The notes beneath the pieces were generated by a model. That model saw nothing but the letters and a program-made list of their open reading frames with translations, made no database searches and was not told the DNA's origin. The position numbers and the translations under genes were made by a program. A DNA stretch of 64,000 nucleotides. Origin: Azoarcus sp. GTDB lineage: Bacteria; Pseudomonadota; Gammaproteobacteria; Burkholderiales; Rhodocyclaceae. The DNA lies in assembly GCA_031285965.1 (NCBI GenBank), contig JAITVD010000002.1, positions 1-64,000 on the forward strand, given 5' to 3'. How positions within the stretch are numbered: the stretch's first letter is position 1; the number at the start of each line of letters is the position of its first letter. Of this stretch, positions 17,416-27,951 are shown in pieces.

Positions 17416-19413
17416 TTATGCACCAACCGCTCGTTTGGCCTCAAGCGATAACTCCTTTGCCTCCATACGGCGTTCAATTGCAGACCGCACAAGTTCAGTA
17501 ATTCTTTCTCTATCTTTCTTTTTTTTAGGGACTGGAATGACAAGTTCATTTATTCTCTCGCCAAGGCTATCAATGATGTCTTGTGTAAATTGCTTGGAGC
17601 GAATTTGTTTTTGTACTGTTGAGCTAGAGAGCAATGCCAAAAGAAGATATGGATTAATGTCAACATCATTCTTGTTAACTCTTATCTTGTATATGTGACT
17701 TTGATATAATATTTTTTTGTCCTGTTCAGTGACAAGCGCACATGTCCCAATAAGATATGTGCCATCCCGAACCATGAAGATGTCTTCCGCCTGAACATCT
17801 TGTTTAGAATTTAATGAATTGTAAATCTCTTCTGAAACACCATGCTTAGGGTCTGCTTTTAATTCCCAATTACTCATATCTGATGTTCTAATAAAAGGTA
17901 TTACCCCTGTACCATAAGCAAGTTTTCCTATTTCATTCCCGGTAGATATGCTCAAAATTCCATTTTTAACTAAATCACCAAACATATAGATATCATGCGT
18001 ACTGTATAACGCATCAATATCTTGTTCTTGTTGTGGGTCATAATACCGTGGGCAGAGAATGTTTGACGATAGTTTTATTTTTTGAATGATAAATCCTAAG
18101 CTAGAATTATGAATTGATTCACCAGCAGTGTATTTCTTAAAATTCACACAAATATCTGGAATGTCGTTATGAGGAATAGTTCGGGCCCTAGAATCCTGAC
18201 CACACCATTTTGCTTCTGCCATGAATATGGTAGAACTTTTAACTGAATCTTGGTTATGTTTTGTTGCCACGAAAAGGCAAGTTTTTGTGTGTGTTCCACC
18301 TTTTCCTGAAGTTTTAAAGAGAGCTTCCGGCATCCCAAGAACAGCATGGATATCTGTGTGAGTCATCAAATAATCAACAACATGCCGATAAGATTTGTTA
18401 GATAACAAACTTTCTGGAACAACCATCCCGAGTCTACCGCCCGGCTTAAGCAAAGAGAGGCAGCGTTCAACAAAGAGCACTTGGGGAGGGACATTTCTTT
18501 GTACTTCACATAAGGGCATAAATCTCCCAGATTTTTTTTCTTTTATCCATTTTTTTGCAAGATCAAAATTTTGTAAAATTTCAGAATTCGCAGCAACGAT
18601 ATGTGCACCAAATGGGGGATTTGTTAAGATTATATCTACTCCGCCTGACGGTAGATGCTTGAGAATACCCCCATTTCCGGTTGTCATGGCGAGACTATCG
18701 CCACAAATAACTTGAGGATGTCCTCCGGTTAACAGTGAAATATGTACTCTAGCTAATTTTGCAAGGTATGCGTCTTTATCGATGCCATAAAAATTTTGTG
18801 ATGATTCTTCTTTTATCTTTAATGGAGATATTTTATTTTTAATATAATACGCACAAACAGAAGTTAGGAATCCACCGGCACCACAAGCAGGGTCAAGAAT
18901 TGTTTCACCAGGTTTAGGATCTAGTGCTGCTACAAGAAGACTTGTTACAGACCTTGGCGTGAAAAATTGTCCAGAATTTCCTTTTGATTCACTTCCTGTA
19001 AATATTTCAAAAGCATCACCAATAGGATCGCTAAGAGCATCCATTATTGAAAAATCAAGTGACTTTATAACATAAGCAAGAGTATTTGGGTCTAAAAGTA
19101 TTTCAGTATTTTTATCATATATATCAGGAAACTCCAATCTGACATTTGTAAATATTGTTCGTATCTTCTTTGCAAGACTGAATTGGTCTGTGTCGATTAA
19201 AAATTCTTTTTCCTCTTCTTTTTCAATGAATAATTTGCAAAAAAAACATTTTAAAACTTCATCCAAGAGAAAGTCGTCCCGCGTAGCTCCCACGAATTGA
19301 CCTGCAAGAAAATTGCGGATGTCTCGGAACACTTCTTTGGGAGTGCGAGCGTTTTTGACCAAAGTAAGCTGCTCTATCAGCATGGCGGATTTCTTCCTCA
19401 CGGCTTGCTCCAA
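17416..19413 (-). CDS. N-6 DNA methylase fused to a specificity (TRD) region
   Basis: SGQFFTPRSVTSLLV, LDPACGAGGFLTSV, IILTNPPFGAHI (HsdM-like); C-terminal HsdS-like TRD (GTGVIPFIRTSDMSNWEL). Start may be TTG 19413 or ATG 19383. Confidence 0.8.
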   Translation of the reverse strand: MEQAVRKKSAMLIEQLTLVKNARTPKEVFRDIRNFLAGQFVGATRDDFLLDEVLKCFFCKLFIEKEEEKEFLIDTDQFSLAKKIRTIFTNVRLEFPDIYDKNTEILLDPNTLAYVIKSLDFSIMDALSDPIGDAFEIFTGSESKGNSGQFFTPRSVTSLLVAALDPKPGETILDPACGAGGFLTSVCAYYIKNKISPLKIKEESSQNFYGIDKDAYLAKLARVHISLLTGGHPQVICGDSLAMTTGNGGILKHLPSGGVDIILTNPPFGAHIVAANSEILQNFDLAKKWIKEKKSGRFMPLCEVQRNVPPQVLFVERCLSLLKPGGRLGMVVPESLLSNKSYRHVVDYLMTHTDIHAVLGMPEALFKTSGKGGTHTKTCLFVATKHNQDSVKSSTIFMAEAKWCGQDSRARTIPHNDIPDICVNFKKYTAGESIHNSSLGFIIQKIKLSSNILCPRYYDPQQEQDIDALYSTHDIYMFGDLVKNGILSISTGNEIGKLAYGTGVIPFIRTSDMSNWELKADPKHGVSEEIYNSLNSKQDVQAEDIFMVRDGTYLIGTCALVTEQDKKILYQSHIYKIRVNKNDVDINPYLLLALLSSSTVQKQIRSKQFTQDIIDSLGERINELVIPVPKKKKDRERITELVRSAIERRMEAKELSLEAKRAVGA

Positions 19414-19452
19414 CAGGATGTGTTTTTCATTTTTTTAAAAACATATCCTGTT
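19412..19452. promoter_or_regulatory. 16-bp inverted repeat (one mismatch) at the methylase 5' end
   Basis: AACAGGATGTGTTTTT(19412-19427) / AAAAACATATCCTGTT(19437-19452), 9-nt spacer. Confidence 0.45.
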
Positions 19453-19582
19453 TTTCCGTTTTTTGCAAGGGGAAACGCGCTCAGATCAAAGGCTCGTGAG
19501 AATAAATCGCAAAGGCTTGCTTGGGCAAATATCCGCCTAGGGCGACTTTGATAGAATGTCTGTTTTGCAGAAAAAATCCGCC

Positions 19583-21430
19583 ATGTCCCGCAAGATTCTC
19601 GTCACAAACGCCCTGCCCTACGCCAACGGCGACATCCATCTTGGCCATCTCGTCGGCTACATTCAGGCGGACATCTGGGTGCGTTTCCAGCGCATGCGCG
19701 GGCATACCGTGCATTACGTCTGCGCCGACGACACGCACGGAACCCCCATCATGCTGCGGGCGCAGGCGGAAGGCATCCGCCCGGAAACCCTCATTGGCCG
19801 CGCCCACGGCGAGCACCTGCGTGATTTCACCGATTTCTTCGTTGAATTTGACAACTACCATTCCACCCACAGCCCGGAAAACCGCGCCTACGCCGAGGAC
19901 ATTTACGCCCGCCTGAAAGCCGCAGGCTTGATTGACGCCCGCGCCATCGAACAGTTCTACGACCCGACCAAAGAAATGTTCCTGCCCGACCGCTTCATCA
20001 AGGGCGAATGCCCCAAATGCGGCGCGCAAGACCAATACGGCGACAACTGCGAAGCCTGCGGCGCGGCCTACGCGCCCACCGAACTGAAAAACCCCCGCTC
20101 CGCTGTTACAGGCGCAACGCCCGTGCTGCGCACTTCGGAGCACTACTTCTTCCGGCTCTCCGACGAACGCGCCGTCGCCTTCCTGCGCGAATGGACGGCG
20201 GGCGCTGAACGGCTCCAAAATGAGGCCGCCAACAAGATACGCGAATGGCTGGGCGTGAGCGGAGAAGCCAAGCTCACCGACTGGGACATCTCAAGGGACG
20301 CGCCTTACTTCGGCTTTGAAATCCCGGACGCGCCCGGCAAATACTTCTACGTCTGGCTCGATGCTCCCATCGGCTATCTGGCGAGCTTCAAAAACCTTGC
20401 CGACAAAGCGGACGGCATCCTTGTTGAGGACTACATCGACGCTGAACGGGCTGACGCGGCGCAAACCGAAATGGTGCACTTCATCGGCAAGGACATTCTT
20501 TATTTCCACGCCCTTTTCTGGCCCGCGATGCTGAAATTCGCGGGCTACCGCACGCCAAGCCAGCTTTTCGTCAATGGCTTCCTCACCGTGGACGGCGCAA
20601 AAATGAGCAAGAGCCGGGGAACCTTCATCACCGCCCGCTCATGGCTCGACCAGCAGCTTGACCCCGAGGCGTTGCGCTATTACTTCGCCGGAAAATCCAA
20701 CGGCAGCATGGAAGATGTCGACCTCAACCTCGACGACATGATTGCCCGCGTCAATGCCGACCTCATCGGCAAATTCGTGAACATCGCCAGCCGTTGCGCG
20801 GGCTTTATCACCAAGCGGTTCGAGGGCAAGCTGTGCCAAATTCCTGATGACCCCTCTATGGATCAAAGCATCCGCTACGGATTAAACGGCGGAAAGATCG
20901 TAGAACTTAGTCGATCACTGTATGACAAAGGTATTCATGAATTCGGCGATATCAGGATAGATGCCTCACCTTTCAACCTCACGCTCTTTGCATCGCTAGA
21001 TGTTATCGAAAAATTCCGCAACGAATGGAAGGATGGAACCATCAGTTATTTGTTCAATCACCGCGAGTACAGTTTAGCTCTGCGCGAAATCATGCGGCTC
21101 GCTGACATCGCCAACCAGTACATCAATGACCTGAAGCCGTGGGAACTCGCCAAGCAGGAAGGCATGGAAGATGCCTTGCACGTTGTATGCAGCACCGCGC
21201 TTACCCTGTTCCGCGACCTTGCCCGCTACCTCAAGCCCGTGCTGCCCGCGCTGGCGGAAAAAGTGGAACAGTTCCTCAATATCGAGCCGCTCGACTGGCT
21301 GGGCGAATGGCAGCCCTTGCCCGCCGGACATCTCATCAACCCATACAGCCACCTGATGTCCCGAATCGGACGCGAACGCATCGACGCGCTGATTGAAGCC
21401 AACCGCGACACGCTGTTGCCCGCGCCATGA
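19583..21430 (+). CDS. metG: Methionyl-tRNA synthetase
   Basis: [32 protein letters not shown], zinc CPKC...CEAC, KMSKSRG. Confidence 0.95.
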   Translation: MSRKILVTNALPYANGDIHLGHLVGYIQADIWVRFQRMRGHTVHYVCADDTHGTPIMLRAQAEGIRPETLIGRAHGEHLRDFTDFFVEFDNYHSTHSPENRAYAEDIYARLKAAGLIDARAIEQFYDPTKEMFLPDRFIKGECPKCGAQDQYGDNCEACGAAYAPTELKNPRSAVTGATPVLRTSEHYFFRLSDERAVAFLREWTAGAERLQNEAANKIREWLGVSGEAKLTDWDISRDAPYFGFEIPDAPGKYFYVWLDAPIGYLASFKNLADKADGILVEDYIDAERADAAQTEMVHFIGKDILYFHALFWPAMLKFAGYRTPSQLFVNGFLTVDGAKMSKSRGTFITARSWLDQQLDPEALRYYFAGKSNGSMEDVDLNLDDMIARVNADLIGKFVNIASRCAGFITKRFEGKLCQIPDDPSMDQSIRYGLNGGKIVELSRSLYDKGIHEFGDIRIDASPFNLTLFASLDVIEKFRNEWKDGTISYLFNHREYSLALREIMRLADIANQYINDLKPWELAKQEGMEDALHVVCSTALTLFRDLARYLKPVLPALAEKVEQFLNIEPLDWLGEWQPLPAGHLINPYSHLMSRIGRERIDALIEANRDTLLPAP

Positions 21431-22701
21431 ACCCTACGGCGCTTCAGGCGGTTGGCGCGTTGCTGTTTGCTGTCGCCATCCTGCATACCTTTTCCGTCGG
21501 CTTCATTGCGCGGCTGGCGGAAAAATATCCTTCGCATGCGGGATTCTGGGAACTGTTCGCCGAGGTGGAATTCGTTTTTGGCTTTTGGGCGGGCGTGCTG
21601 ATTATTTTCATGGCCATCGCCGCCATCGGAACGGAACAGGGCGCTTTCCGCGCCGTCACGGGCTATCTGGAAAACCGCAGCTACACGGAACCCCTGTTCG
21701 TGCTGACCATCATGGTCGTGGCGGCCAGCAGGCCGGTGCTGCTCGCGGCGAAAGCCATTGTCGATGCCATTTCCAAAATACTGCCCATGCCGCGCGGCGT
21801 AGCGTTTTATTTCACCGTTCTAGTCGCTGTCCCGCTGCTTTCCTCCTTCATCACCGAACCCGCCGCCATGACGCTGGCGGCAATCATTCTGGGAGAAACG
21901 TATTTCCGCAAGGTCATGTCCTCGCGGCTGATGTACGCCACTCTCGGCGTATTGTTCGTCAACATTTCCGTCGGCGGCACGCTCACCAATTTTGCGGCCC
22001 CGCCGGTGCTGATGGTCGCCGCCACATGGCAATGGGATAGCTGGTTCATGCTCTCCCATATTGGCTGGCGCGGCGCGGCAGCAGTATTTGTCAACGCGCT
22101 GGTCGTCAGCCTGATTTTCAGGAAGGAACTGCTCCGGTTTGAAATCGAGGAAAACAGCAAAAACCTAGACGTGCCCGTTCCGGTTATCGCGCTGCATCTG
22201 GCGCTTCTGGGGCTAATCGTGCTCTTTGCCCACCACCCGCACGTATTCATCGGCGTCCTGCTGCTGTTTTTGGCGCTCGCCCACGCTTATCCCCGCTTTC
22301 AGGACCGTCTGATTCTGCGCGAGAGCCTGATGGTGAGCTGCTTTCTGGCGGGCTTGGTGACGCTCGGCGGGCAACAGGAATGGTGGCTCCAGCCGTTGCT
22401 CTCAAAAATGGATTCTTCCGCCGTGTATTACGGCGCGACGGCGCTCACGGCGTTCACGGACAACGCCGCCCTCACTTATTTGGGTTCGTTGGTGCATGGC
22501 CTGTCGGATGAATTCAAGTACGCGCTGCTGACGGGCGCGGTGACAGGCGGGGGTCTCACGATTATCGCCAACGCGCCCAACCCGGCGGGAATCTCCCTCC
22601 TGCAAGGGTATTTCAGCGACAGCAAAGTCAGTCCCCTCGGCTTGTTCGCGGCAGCCATCCTGCCAACGCTGGTCGCGGTGGCCGCGTTCCGGCTGCTCTG
22701 A
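21427..22701 (+). CDS. Putative Na+/H+ antiporter
   Basis: Multi-TM; resembles the Na_H_antiport_3 family ([42 protein letters not shown]). Confidence 0.75.
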   Translation: MNPTALQAVGALLFAVAILHTFSVGFIARLAEKYPSHAGFWELFAEVEFVFGFWAGVLIIFMAIAAIGTEQGAFRAVTGYLENRSYTEPLFVLTIMVVAASRPVLLAAKAIVDAISKILPMPRGVAFYFTVLVAVPLLSSFITEPAAMTLAAIILGETYFRKVMSSRLMYATLGVLFVNISVGGTLTNFAAPPVLMVAATWQWDSWFMLSHIGWRGAAAVFVNALVVSLIFRKELLRFEIEENSKNLDVPVPVIALHLALLGLIVLFAHHPHVFIGVLLLFLALAHAYPRFQDRLILRESLMVSCFLAGLVTLGGQQEWWLQPLLSKMDSSAVYYGATALTAFTDNAALTYLGSLVHGLSDEFKYALLTGAVTGGGLTIIANAPNPAGISLLQGYFSDSKVSPLGLFAAAILPTLVAVAAFRLL

Positions 22702-22719
22702 AAAAAGCGTATCGGAAAA

Positions 22720-22743
22720 TGCCCCGTCCTTTTGGTCGGGGCA
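22720..22743. terminator. Stem-loop between convergent genes
   Basis: TGCCCCG...CGGGGCA hairpin. Confidence 0.4.
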
Positions 22744-22747
22744 GCCG

Positions 22748-24139
22748 TCAGAATTGCCAAGGAAGAACCAGAAGAATTTTCAGGTCGCGCTCGTCCTGAA
22801 AGAGATTTTTGTAGCCCGTCCAGCTTGGCTGCTGGGTTTTGTTGTCGTAGCAAGTGTAGTGGAGGCTGACGCGCGCGTTTTTCAGGAAACCGCTTGGCAC
22901 GGCATACGCCAAATCCGCCGACCACGCGCTTTCCCGCAAGCCTTCCTCCACATCATGGACGCGCCCTCCCCAGCCATACGCGCCCGAAATCCCGGCGGTG
23001 AAGCCGGAAACGCCCAAAAGGTCATCCAAACGGCGGGAGATGCCTAAAAACACGGCGCTCTCGCGGTGATGGTTCCAGTCGGAACGGTTATCCCACCAAG
23101 GCTCATACGCGCCGTTCGCGCCGCCATATCGGCCAATCAGCCGATAGGCGAAATAACCCGTGTGCTGGGGCTGGTTGTTTGGCGCGCGGGTATGGAGAAA
23201 TTCCGCCCTCAAAACCCAGAGCGCCGGACGCCAAGCCGCAGCCAGATAGTGCTGATGAGCCATATCGCCGCTGTACTGCTCGTTTGCCAAACCCGCGCCT
23301 TTGAGGTCGCCCATCCCATATAGCTGATAGCTGAGATAGATTTTTTCGTCCGATGAACTGTATTTCAGCTTGAGATGGGCGCTTCGCAAAAAATCCCGCG
23401 ATTCGCCATAGGCTGCCTCCAGCGAAAACCGGGACAAAAAACGGAGGCGCGCGCCAAGCGACCAGAGGTCATTGACGCGGGTCTGGCCGTCATTTTTGCG
23501 GAAATGGTAAAGGTCAGAATACCAAGGCGATTTGTACTGGTCTGCCCAGGCAAACGCTATGGCGAGTGCCCCATCCTCCAGCCCCATTTCCATCCCCCGG
23601 TAAGTACCGGGCATGAGCGACCAGTTAACGCCAATCACGCCGGGGCCGGATGGCTGGAAATACCCGAACTTGCCCCAGAACTGGCGGTTTCCCGCAACAT
23701 GCCGCAGTTTCAGGTGGGCGCGATAGAGCGATGTCCCGCTTTTCGCGTCGCGCCGCGACCAGTCCGGCTGCCACGGGTTGTCCCAAGGGAAAAAGCTCAT
23801 TTCGTGGTCGGGACTGGCGCTGCTAGAAAGGTCGCCCGTTGAAAAAAGCCCCAATTCAAAGCCAACAGCATCGCCATAAAAAGGCGTGCTGATGTCGAGG
23901 CTCCCTTGCAAAGTCTGGTGATGAAGGTTATCGACGAAAACGCCTTTTTCAACGTCATAGCGTTTCCGCTGGCGGCTGAAATAGAAAAGATTGCCGGAAA
24001 CCGTTGGCAGCCCGCCCTCTTTTGCCTGCGCGGCAGGCTCTTGCGCCACAGCGGGCGCGGTCTCGTTGGATGCCTGCGCCGCCTGGATATGGAAAAGAAA
24101 GGGCAGCAGGAAACAACAGCCCGATGCCGGAATTCTCAT
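22748..24139 (-). CDS. Outer-membrane porin, OprD/chitoporin-like
   Basis: Signal peptide, beta-barrel alternation, 'LQGSLDISTPFYGDAVGFELGLFS', terminal Phe (LVLPWQF). ATG overlaps the upstream stop as ATGA. Confidence 0.7.
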   Translation of the reverse strand: MRIPASGCCFLLPFLFHIQAAQASNETAPAVAQEPAAQAKEGGLPTVSGNLFYFSRQRKRYDVEKGVFVDNLHHQTLQGSLDISTPFYGDAVGFELGLFSTGDLSSSASPDHEMSFFPWDNPWQPDWSRRDAKSGTSLYRAHLKLRHVAGNRQFWGKFGYFQPSGPGVIGVNWSLMPGTYRGMEMGLEDGALAIAFAWADQYKSPWYSDLYHFRKNDGQTRVNDLWSLGARLRFLSRFSLEAAYGESRDFLRSAHLKLKYSSSDEKIYLSYQLYGMGDLKGAGLANEQYSGDMAHQHYLAAAWRPALWVLRAEFLHTRAPNNQPQHTGYFAYRLIGRYGGANGAYEPWWDNRSDWNHHRESAVFLGISRRLDDLLGVSGFTAGISGAYGWGGRVHDVEEGLRESAWSADLAYAVPSGFLKNARVSLHYTCYDNKTQQPSWTGYKNLFQDERDLKILLVLPWQF

Positions 24140-26364
24140 CCAGCCCATCCTTCCTCATTGCCGTTCATGCTAAACACGTATTTCAGAAGGTTTTCCCCCG
24201 ACACGGGCGGGCTATAGAAATAGCCTTGGAAAACGTGGCAGCCCAGCGAGCGGAGCATGTAGATCTGCTCCCTGTTTTCCACATACTCGACGACGATCTT
24301 CACGTCCAGCGAACGGCACAGATCGACGATGGTGCTGACGATTTCGACGCAGACTTTGTTTGAGGCAATGTCCTTGGAGAGCGCCTTGTCGATTTTCAGG
24401 ACATCGACCGGAAAATATTTGAGATAAACCAGCGAGCTATGCCCCATTCCAAAGTCATCCATCGAAATGACGAATTTCTTTTCGCTGAGTTCTTTCAGCA
24501 CGAGGTTATGCGGGCTGTCCGGGTCAAGGGCAATGGATTCGGTGACTTCAAGCCCAATCATGTGATGCGGCAAACCGTGGTTCGCCAAACAAGCCACTAC
24601 TTTATCCGCCAAGGTTTCGTCGCTGAGTTGCTGGATGGAGACGTTGACCGAAGTCTTGAAATGCTCGTCGATGCCCGCGTCCCGCCAGCGCACCCGCTCG
24701 GCGCATGCCTCGTCCAATACCCAGAGGCCAAGGGGGTGCATGAATCCGGCATCCTCGGCAATCGCCACCATGACCGGAGCGGGAATCAGCCCATAGAAAG
24801 GATGCCGCCAGCGCACCAGCGCCTCCGCGCCAATGACCGTATTGCTTTCGCAATCGAACTGCGGCTGGTATTCGAGATAAAGGCCGTTGCCGGTTTTCAG
24901 GGCGCGCTCCAGATCATGCGCGAGCGCAAGGGCGAGCGAGCTGACTTCATCGCCCCGGTCGAAGCATTTCTTGCCTGACGGCCCCACCGTGTTGGCGCAG
25001 GCAACTTCCACGAGCGCGCTCATGGTTCTTTTCTGCCTGTCCGCTTTTTCGCGGTCGGAAACGCGGACAAAAGGGATGTAGATCAGGGTTCCCAGCACGA
25101 GGTTCACGGCTTGCAGCAGAGCGCCCGAAAACGCGCCGGTGGAAAAATAGCCCCCAATAATCGGCGGCGTCGTCCAGCCCAGTTCCCGCACAGGCAGGGG
25201 AACAAGCCCGGAAGACACCGCCACATAGCTGGTTCCGGTCAGGACGAGCGGAACCAGCACGAAAGGCAGGAAAAAAATGGGATTCAGAATGACGGGCAGG
25301 CCAAAAACCAGAATTTCATTGATGTTGAACACGCCCGGCACGAGGGAAATTTTCGCCAGTCTCCGGCTGCCCCGGTTCCGGCTGGCGATAAACAGCGCGG
25401 CAAGCAAACAGATGGACGCGCCAGCGCCGCCCATGAACACGAAGGTATCCAAAAAATTCTTGGTAACGATATAGGGCGGCTGCAAATTCATCGCCATCGC
25501 CTGCTCGTTGGCAAGCTGCGCCGCCCCGAACAAATCCCGGGTCAGGGGATCGAGCGTGTTGGAGCCGTGGATGCCGAAGAACCAGAAAACATCAACGAAA
25601 AAGACATAGGGGATGCTCTTTTGCAACATCCCCCAATCTCCCTCGAACTGGAAAGGCCAGAGCAGCGCGTCATGCACGACCTGATGGATCGACGCGCCGA
25701 ACACCGTCAGAAAAAAGGCGTAAAAGGCGGCGAACAGGCAAACGGTGAGGATGCCCGGAATCAGCACGACGAAGGCTTGCTGGATCGAAGCATCCACGCC
25801 TTCCGAATAAACCAGCATGGACAGCCGCCGGATGCGCGCCAGACGGATGAAAATCCGGCTGGCGGCAATAGCCACGAGGATGCTGACGAACAGCCCCGGC
25901 ACGCCCATGTATTTCAGAATTCCGCCCTCTTCCCCTGAAGGCAAAATCACCATCAGGCAGACAAACGACATCAGGGCGGTCACGAGCGGGCTAACAGGCT
26001 TGTCCGCGTGCTGGCGATTCTCCAGAACGGCAAGGTGGTAGCTTGTGCCCACCAGCATCGGTATCGAGAGCACCCCGAACGTGCCTTGCCAGATAATCAG
26101 CCCAAGCTGGTTCCAGTTTTCCCCGAAGGCTTCCTTCATGAAGTCCTGATAACCGGGCAGGGGCAGATTATTGAAAAGAATGCTGAGCGCCCCTGCCGTG
26201 ACCAGCGGCAGACAAAACAGAAAACCGTTGCGGATGGCCTGTATCGTCGGGAACCAAGCCCAGTCAGGCACGGTCAGCGCGTTGAAACGGGCAAACATCC
26301 AAGCGCAAAAGGCGCTGCACGAGTCCCTGCCCGCCGTTGCCTCTGTCTGCTCGTCTCCGTTCAT
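24136..26364 (-). CDS. Fusion protein: PTS EIIC (lactose/cellobiose type) + EAL domain
   Basis: N-terminus: WFFGIHGSNTL, FNINEILVFGLPVILNP. C-terminus: GAEALVRWRHP, NVSIQQL, LEVTES, SMDDFGMGHSSL, KIDK, VEYVENREQ, QGYFYSPPV. Confidence 0.9.
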   Translation of the reverse strand: MNGDEQTEATAGRDSCSAFCAWMFARFNALTVPDWAWFPTIQAIRNGFLFCLPLVTAGALSILFNNLPLPGYQDFMKEAFGENWNQLGLIIWQGTFGVLSIPMLVGTSYHLAVLENRQHADKPVSPLVTALMSFVCLMVILPSGEEGGILKYMGVPGLFVSILVAIAASRIFIRLARIRRLSMLVYSEGVDASIQQAFVVLIPGILTVCLFAAFYAFFLTVFGASIHQVVHDALLWPFQFEGDWGMLQKSIPYVFFVDVFWFFGIHGSNTLDPLTRDLFGAAQLANEQAMAMNLQPPYIVTKNFLDTFVFMGGAGASICLLAALFIASRNRGSRRLAKISLVPGVFNINEILVFGLPVILNPIFFLPFVLVPLVLTGTSYVAVSSGLVPLPVRELGWTTPPIIGGYFSTGAFSGALLQAVNLVLGTLIYIPFVRVSDREKADRQKRTMSALVEVACANTVGPSGKKCFDRGDEVSSLALALAHDLERALKTGNGLYLEYQPQFDCESNTVIGAEALVRWRHPFYGLIPAPVMVAIAEDAGFMHPLGLWVLDEACAERVRWRDAGIDEHFKTSVNVSIQQLSDETLADKVVACLANHGLPHHMIGLEVTESIALDPDSPHNLVLKELSEKKFVISMDDFGMGHSSLVYLKYFPVDVLKIDKALSKDIASNKVCVEIVSTIVDLCRSLDVKIVVEYVENREQIYMLRSLGCHVFQGYFYSPPVSGENLLKYVFSMNGNEEGWAG

Positions 26365-26620
26365 GGGCGCTTCTTTACCAAAACGAATGTTTAATGGATG
26401 AATAAAACTTACTAAGAGTATCCTGTAAAAGAAATTTCCATAACGTCAAAAAAGTCCAGTTTCCGGCGATACCGCAATGGATAGAGCCTAAAAAAATCAC
26501 CTAAAAACCGCGAATCGGTTTCCGTCCTTATCCATCAGCGCAGGGAAATCGAAAGGGCATGGGCAGCCAGCCAATACACCCATATAAGATTTTTGCGGCG
26601 GGCGATACGAGTTTATCGCC

Positions 26621-27718
26621 CTACCCTTGCTGCCCCCGGTGGGTGGCCGCCAAGCGTTCTGGTTTTTCTTCCAGCCACAAGCGCACCCGCTGCGCATCGA
26701 CCGTGCGCATGCTGCGCCCGCTCGCGTCCATCAGCACAATCAGCAGCGGCTGGTCCTGCATCCACGCCTGCATCACGAGGCAGCGTCCCGCTTCGCTGAT
26801 ATAGCCCGTCTTGGAAACCGTGATGTTCCAGTCGGCGCTCCTGACCAGCCCATTGGTATTGCCGAAACGCTTCGCCCGACCGTTGATGTAGACGTAACGC
26901 TCATCGGTTGTCGAAAACTGGCGAATCAGCGGGTAATTGCTGGCGGCGGCGACCAGGCGGGACAAATCGCGCGGACTGGAAACATTGCGCGGGGTCAGCC
27001 CCGTGCTGTCATAGAAATGGGAGTCGTACATGGCAAGCAGCCGAGCCTTGGCGTTCATCGCTTCAATAAAGGCCGACCGACCGCCCGGATAGTGCCGCGC
27101 CAGAGCCGAAGCGGCACGGTTTTCCGACGACATCAGCGCCAGTTGCAGCATCTCCTCCCGCGTGAGCCGCGTCCCGACTCCCAAGCGGGAACCCGTGCCT
27201 TTCAGGTAATCAACGTCGTCTTCGCTGATGGTCAGCATCTCGTGCAGGCTGCTCCCCGATTCGAGCACCACGATGGCTGTCATGAGCTTGGTAATCGAGG
27301 CAATCGGGATAACGCCGCGCGCGTTTCTCTGGAGCAGGACTTCGCCCGTGTTCTGGTTGGTCACATAAAAAGCTGAGGAACTCAGGCGGGGCAAACCGTG
27401 CTCGTCCAGCCGCAGCGTGATGGGTTCATCCGTGCCCCGCCGCCGCGCTCTGGCGACCCGTTTTTTCGCCGCCGACAACCTTCCCGCAACCGCGCGCCGA
27501 ACGCCTGCACGCCTGCCCTTTCTCGCGTATTTCCTTTTGCTTGCCTGCCTTTTGCTTTTGCTCGCCTGCTTTTTGCTCGCTTGTTTTTTACTCGCTGCCG
27601 CCCTGCATGCTTTCGATTTTGAGGCACTCGTGCATTTAGGCGCGGCAAAAGCAGGTTCCCCCGTTGTCAGAGCAAAAGCCAGAGCCAACAGAACGGCTAG
27701 CAGCAAACGAAGTCTCAT
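26621..27718 (-). CDS. D-alanyl-D-alanine carboxypeptidase/endopeptidase (peptidase S11)
   Basis: ASITKLMTAIVVLES (SxxK), SSENRAASAL (SxN), SKTGYISEAGRC (KTG). Confidence 0.9.
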   Translation of the reverse strand: MRLRLLLAVLLALAFALTTGEPAFAAPKCTSASKSKACRAAASKKQASKKQASKSKRQASKRKYARKGRRAGVRRAVAGRLSAAKKRVARARRRGTDEPITLRLDEHGLPRLSSSAFYVTNQNTGEVLLQRNARGVIPIASITKLMTAIVVLESGSSLHEMLTISEDDVDYLKGTGSRLGVGTRLTREEMLQLALMSSENRAASALARHYPGGRSAFIEAMNAKARLLAMYDSHFYDSTGLTPRNVSSPRDLSRLVAAASNYPLIRQFSTTDERYVYINGRAKRFGNTNGLVRSADWNITVSKTGYISEAGRCLVMQAWMQDQPLLIVLMDASGRSMRTVDAQRVRLWLEEKPERLAATHRGQQG

Positions 27719-27951
27719 CAGGTCTCTCTTGCCCCTAGTTTAAGGGGCTATTTATAGTTAAAAACAATGGGATAACAGCATGTGACCCTTGTTGCCCCAA
27801 AAAGAACAGGTTCATATCCTAACATTTCCGCATCCCGCCAACAAACCGCGCATCGCTAAATAATGCACAGCATGGGCGGTTCTTTTTCTTGCAATGGCAC
27901 AGAAACAACATTGTCTTAAAGGCCAGCGGGGCGATTCGCCCGTTGATGCCT

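Noticed and set aside
26600-26621. GGGCGATA-CGAGTT-TATCGCCC hairpin at the DD-peptidase stop codon
   Set aside because: Probably an ordinary terminator-type stem-loop without a strong T-tract; not reported as unusual.
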